Source of the DNA: Candidatus Latescibacterota bacterium
Lineage (GTDB): Bacteria; Latescibacterota; MVCY01
Assembly (NCBI GenBank): GCA_030608245.1
Contig: JAUWEO010000063.1
Span: 1 to 8,791, forward strand
Reading direction: 5' to 3'
DNA: 8,791 bases
Below are positions 6,203 to 8,791 of this stretch, piece after piece (position 1 is the first letter of the stretch; every line of letters starts with the position of its first letter). The position numbers and the translations under genes are program-made. The notes under the pieces are model-generated. The model made no database searches. It was not told the DNA's origin and worked only from the letters and a program-made list of their open reading frames with translations.

Positions 6203-6617
6203 CAGATTTAATTATCCCTTCTTTCTTTGCGATAGCGTCCAGGATACCGTTCACAAACTTCGCTGCTTTTTCTCCACTGAAGGCTCGGCTCAGTTCAATA
6301 GCCTCATTTATGGAAACTTTTGGGGGAATCTCTTCCAAACCGAATAGTTCAGCCAATCCTATGCGCAGGACAATTCTCTCTATGCGTCCGATGCGGGAGA
6401 CCTCCCAATTCAGAGCAGCACTGGCTATCATCTCCCCGAAGCGCTGGTGATCATTTAAGACGCTTCTGCAGAGCCTCAGGGCGAAATTTTGCAGCTGCTC
6501 CGGGAGACTTTCTCTCTGAGCCAGGTCGGCAACAGCTAATTCAATAGGGTCACCGGAGCTTTCCACCCAATAGAGGGCTTGAAGTGCGACCTGTCTGGCT
6601 GTTGTTCTATTTGCCAT
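6168..6617 (-). CDS. nusB: Transcription antitermination factor NusB
   Basis: NusB binds boxA RNA with NusE (S10) and supports antitermination of rRNA operons in the cytoplasm. The 149-residue protein shows the family pattern: NRTTARQVALQALY (3-16), NWEVSRIGRIERIVLRIGLAEL (70-91), IPPKVSINEAIELSRAF (97-113) and FVNGILDAI (121-129). The all-helical fold is complete by about residue 134. Residues 139-149 (EDESEKMKDER) are encoded by the repeat arm 6156-6202, so the stop codon now in use is supplied by the repeat; this tail should not be conserved. AGGAG (6621-6625) lies just before the ATG. ribH ends 12 bases upstream, a common pairing. Confidence 0.96.
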   Translation of the reverse strand: MANRTTARQVALQALYWVESSGDPIELAVADLAQRESLPEQLQNFALRLCRSVLNDHQRFGEMIASAALNWEVSRIGRIERIVLRIGLAELFGLEEIPPKVSINEAIELSRAFSGEKAAKFVNGILDAIAKKEGIIKSEDESEKMKDER

Positions 6618-6629
6618 TCTCTCCTGCGG

Positions 6630-7094
6630 TCAGATTTTACTGACCAGATCCGCCATCTCGATTGCCCCCAGAGCAGCATCCCAGCCCTTGTTGCCTGCTT
6701 TCGTGCCTGCTCTCTCGATGGCTTGTTCGATAGTATCAGTGGTCAAAATACCAAAGGCGATGGGCATCCCGGTTTCCAGAGAGACTCTCGCCACCCCCTT
6801 GGAGACCTCCGAGGCGATATACTCGAAGTGGGGAGTAGCCCCTCGGATTACCGCTCCCAGACAGATCACCGCGTCGTATTTTTCGCTCTGGGCAAGCCTT
6901 TTGGCTATAAGCGGCATCTCAAAGGCACCGGGGACCCAGACGATGTCAATTTTCTCCTCGTCGCACTCGTGCCGCCTAAGGCAGTCCAGTGCCCCCTCTA
7001 ACAACTTAGCTGAGATGAACTCATTGAATCTGCTTACCGCAATGCCGAAGCTTTTGCCCCGAGCAGTGAGTTTCCCCTCATAAGTATTTGGCAT
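6630..7094 (-). CDS. ribH: 6,7-dimethyl-8-ribityllumazine synthase
   Basis: RibH condenses 5-amino-6-ribitylaminouracil with 3,4-dihydroxy-2-butanone 4-phosphate to form lumazine, the penultimate step of riboflavin synthesis. The 154-residue product has the substrate-contact F23-N24 in SRFNEF, VPGAFEMP (54-61), CLGAVIRGATPHFEY (78-92) with catalytic-type H89, PIAFGILTTDTIEQA (111-125) and AGNKGWDAALGAIEM (133-147). Family members assemble into pentamers or 60-mers. The frame is open further upstream to an ATG at 7140-7142. I place the start at 7092-7094 because a strong ribosome binding site precedes it and the protein then begins as the family does (MPNTYEGKL). Gaps of 67 bases to ribBA and 12 bases to nusB suggest cotranscription. 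Confidence 0.96.
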   Translation of the reverse strand: MPNTYEGKLTARGKSFGIAVSRFNEFISAKLLEGALDCLRRHECDEEKIDIVWVPGAFEMPLIAKRLAQSEKYDAVICLGAVIRGATPHFEYIASEVSKGVARVSLETGMPIAFGILTTDTIEQAIERAGTKAGNKGWDAALGAIEMADLVSKI

Positions 7095-7101
7095 TTTTTG
7101 A

Positions 7102-7109
7102 CTCCCCTT
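7102..7109 (-). promoter_or_regulatory. ribH ribosome binding site, decides the start
   Basis: AAGGGGAG on the - strand lies 7 bases before the ATG at 7092-7094. It favours this start over the in-frame ATG 16 codons further upstream. Confidence 0.75.
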
Positions 7110-7161
7110 TCTTATCAACTTTGCCCTACCGGAAAGGTTCACGGTACTCAGGTAAAGCGGG

Positions 7162-8358
7162 TTAAAGGATATGGCCCAATTTGTCTCTTTTTGTTTTCAA
7201 ATACTCAATGTTTATCTTATTGGGAACAATCTGGATTGGCACGCGCTCTACGATCTCGAGGGCATATCCAGCCAATCCGATCAATTTTTTGGGGTTGTTA
7301 GTCAGCAGTCTGATTTTTTTTATTCCCAGGTCAACGAGGATTTGGGCACCGAGTCCGTAGTCTCTGAGGTCAGGAGGGAAGCCGAGTTTTACATTAGCCT
7401 CTACAGTGTCGTAGCCTTCATCCTGAAGCTGGTAAGCGTGGATCTTATTGGCCAGACCGATTCCCCTGCCTTCCTGACGCATATAGATGAGCGCTCCCCT
7501 GCCTTCTCTTTCAATCATCATCAGGGATTTTTCCAGTTGTTCCCCACAATCACAGCGCTTGGAGTGGAAGACATCGCCGGTGAGACATTCGGAGTGAACT
7601 CTCACCAGAACGCTTTCCCCGGAGGACACATCGCCTTTCACCAGTGCTAAGTGGTGATGCTCATCGATGGTGGTCTCGTAAAGATAGAGATCGAAATCGC
7701 CGAACGCTGTGGGCAAGTTTGTTTTGACTACACATCGCACCAGTTTCTCGGTCCGGCGTCGGTATTCGATAAGGTCTTTGATGGAGACCATCCTCAAACC
7801 AAGTTCTCTTGCTATCTTACGCAGTTGGGGCACCCGGGCCATAGTGCCGTCATCGGCCATAATCTCACACAGCACTCCCACAGGTTGAAATCCGGCTAAT
7901 CGTGCCAGGTCTGCTGTTGCCTCGGTGTGTCCAGCCCTTTTTAAGACTCCACCAGATTCTGCCCGCAAGGGGAACACATGCCCCGGCCGAGCGAAATCTT
8001 CTGGCCGGGCATCCGGGTCAATGAATTTTTGGATAGTGACCGCCCGGTCATGGGCAGATATCCCGGTAGTCGTTCCCTCAACAGCATCGATGGTGATAGT
8101 GAAGGGTGTGCCGTGGAGGGCGGTGTTTTTGGAGACCATCATCTCCAGGTCAAGCTTCTCCAGTCTCTCTTTAGTGGTAGGCAGACAGATCATGCCTCGG
8201 CCGAACTTGGCCATGAAATTGACAGCCTCGGGCGTAGTCCTCTCAGCGGCCATGATAAAATCGCCTTCATTCTCGCGGTTTTCATCGTCCACCACAATGA
8301 CCACCTTACCTGCTCTGATATCCTCTATTGTCTCCTCAATTCTGTCGAAGTCCGGCAT
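7162..8358 (-). CDS. ribBA: Bifunctional 3,4-dihydroxy-2-butanone-4-phosphate synthase / GTP cyclohydrolase II
   Basis: This fused enzyme starts both branches of riboflavin synthesis. The N-terminal RibB domain converts ribulose 5-phosphate to dihydroxybutanone phosphate; the C-terminal RibA domain opens GTP to the pyrimidine precursor. The 398-residue length is normal. The RibB domain (about 1-202) has the acidic metal-binding loop DDENRENEGD (24-33), SAHDRA (101-106), RPGHVFPLRA (124-133) and RAGHTEATADLA (141-152). The RibA domain (about 205-398) has the zinc ligands C258, C269 and C271 in SECLTGDVFHSKRCDCG, then YMRQEGRGIGL (292-302), RDYGLGAQIL (332-341) and LTNNPKK (352-358). Both active sites look intact. 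A GAGGTGAGGG-type ribosome binding site lies just upstream of the ATG. ribE ends 41 bases upstream. Confidence 0.97.
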   Translation of the reverse strand: MPDFDRIEETIEDIRAGKVVIVVDDENRENEGDFIMAAERTTPEAVNFMAKFGRGMICLPTTKERLEKLDLEMMVSKNTALHGTPFTITIDAVEGTTTGISAHDRAVTIQKFIDPDARPEDFARPGHVFPLRAESGGVLKRAGHTEATADLARLAGFQPVGVLCEIMADDGTMARVPQLRKIARELGLRMVSIKDLIEYRRRTEKLVRCVVKTNLPTAFGDFDLYLYETTIDEHHHLALVKGDVSSGESVLVRVHSECLTGDVFHSKRCDCGEQLEKSLMMIEREGRGALIYMRQEGRGIGLANKIHAYQLQDEGYDTVEANVKLGFPPDLRDYGLGAQILVDLGIKKIRLLTNNPKKLIGLAGYALEIVERVPIQIVPNKINIEYLKTKRDKLGHIL

Positions 8359-8399
8359 TTAACCCTCACCTCTTTGGTTCTCACACTTAAGGGGAAGCA

Positions 8400-8791
8400 T
8401 TAAAATCCCACCTGCTGTAGCCATTGCTGAGTGATTTTGGACTCGGTCCCGCCTTCTGCCAGTTTTGCTATGTATCTGGCCAATATGTCGGTCTCCAAGT
8501 TTACCATCGCCCCGGGAGGTTTTAGACGAATAGTGGTATTCTGCCAGGTGTAAGGAATAATGGAGATGGTGAACAGGGTGTCGGAGACAGAGACCACGGT
8601 GAGACTGATCCCATCCACTGCGATGGAGCCTTTAGGGACTACATATTTCTCAAGTTCCTCAGTTGCCCTTATGGTGAGCACGCTGTTGCCCACCCGTTGT
8701 TGGCGGCCTATGATCTCGCCCACTCCATCTATATGTCCGGTAAGCAGGTGACCGCCCAGCCGGTCAGAGAACCGCAGGGCAAGTTCTAAAT
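8400..8791 (-). CDS. ribE: Riboflavin synthase (alpha chain), 3'-terminal part, start beyond the window
   Basis: Riboflavin synthase transfers a four-carbon unit between two lumazine molecules to give riboflavin and the recyclable pyrimidine. The 129 visible residues run from LELALRFSDRLGGHLLTGHIDGVGEI, read up to the right edge, through PKGSIAVDGISLTVV and PYTWQNTT to the C-terminal VNLETDILARY. GGHLLTGHIDG is the conserved linker of the first lumazine-binding repeat, and the second repeat is complete. The frame is open to the edge, so roughly the first third of the usual ~200-residue protein is missing from the window. A GTG at 8721-8723 is internal and is not the real start. It belongs to the ribE-ribBA-ribH series. 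Confidence 0.95.
   Translation of the reverse strand, partial: LELALRFSDRLGGHLLTGHIDGVGEIIGRQQRVGNSVLTIRATEELEKYVVPKGSIAVDGISLTVVSVSDTLFTISIIPYTWQNTTIRLKPPGAMVNLETDILARYIAKLAEGGTESKITQQWLQQVGF

Noticed and set aside
5739..6206. CAGA direct duplication flanking the cassette (5739-5742 and 6203-6206)
   Set aside because: Four bases is too short, and the left copy is two bases away from the arm; chance matching is likely, so I do not claim a target-site duplication.
7925..8403. Two overlapping + strand open frames of 141-145 codons opposite ribBA
   Set aside because: Both are antisense shadows of the strongly conserved RibB domain, with no recognisable protein features.

Overview
The window is an ordinary bacterial chromosome segment carrying one unusual small element. 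Two + strand genes (79-1677) converge on a long - strand gene series (1699-8791) that reads from right to left: ribE (5' end beyond the window) - ribBA - ribH - nusB - four-helix-bundle (S23/IVP-type) gene - metallophosphoesterase - secA. No tRNA, rRNA, CRISPR array, transposase or integrase is visible. The organism is most likely an uncultivated member of the FCB superphylum (KSB1/Zixibacteria/Latescibacteria-like). The evidence is a SecA of 1019 residues with the enlarged crosslinking region typical of Bacteroidetes/Chlorobi relatives, a GWxTD-domain protein (a family largely found in FCB lineages), and a four-helix-bundle gene. This placement is inference.

Left part (1-1677). An A-rich leader of about 78 bases with in-frame stops precedes a short GWxTD-domain protein. 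That protein looks like only the C-terminal domain of a normally much longer secreted protein. A complete Gfo/Idh/MocA-family oxidoreductase follows, with a strong ribosome binding site. It ends 21 bases from the secA stop, and no clear terminator lies in the gap.

Middle (1699-5733). secA is intact and carries a notable eight-cysteine insertion in the second nucleotide-binding domain, in addition to the usual C-terminal CxCx8CC zinc motif. The 240-base gap upstream of secA contains a three-unit 7-base tandem repeat and a pair of palindromes. A calcineurin-like phosphoesterase precedes it.

Cassette (5745-6202). A small four-helix-bundle protein gene is tightly enclosed by inverted copies of a 7-base tandem repeat (GATGAAA and variants). 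The arms lie 4 bases past its stop and 11 bases before its probable start. The last 11 codons of nusB lie inside one arm. The layout resembles the S23-coding intervening sequences of 23S rRNA, but here it sits between protein genes. I consider it the most interesting feature of the window.

Right part (6168-8791). nusB, ribH (lumazine synthase), ribBA (DHBP synthase / GTP cyclohydrolase II) and the end of ribE (riboflavin synthase) form a compact riboflavin operon. nusB is a common partner of ribH. RibBA makes both precursors, RibH condenses one of them with the pyrimidine intermediate to give lumazine, and RibE dismutates lumazine to riboflavin. Any FMN riboswitch or ribD would lie beyond the right edge.
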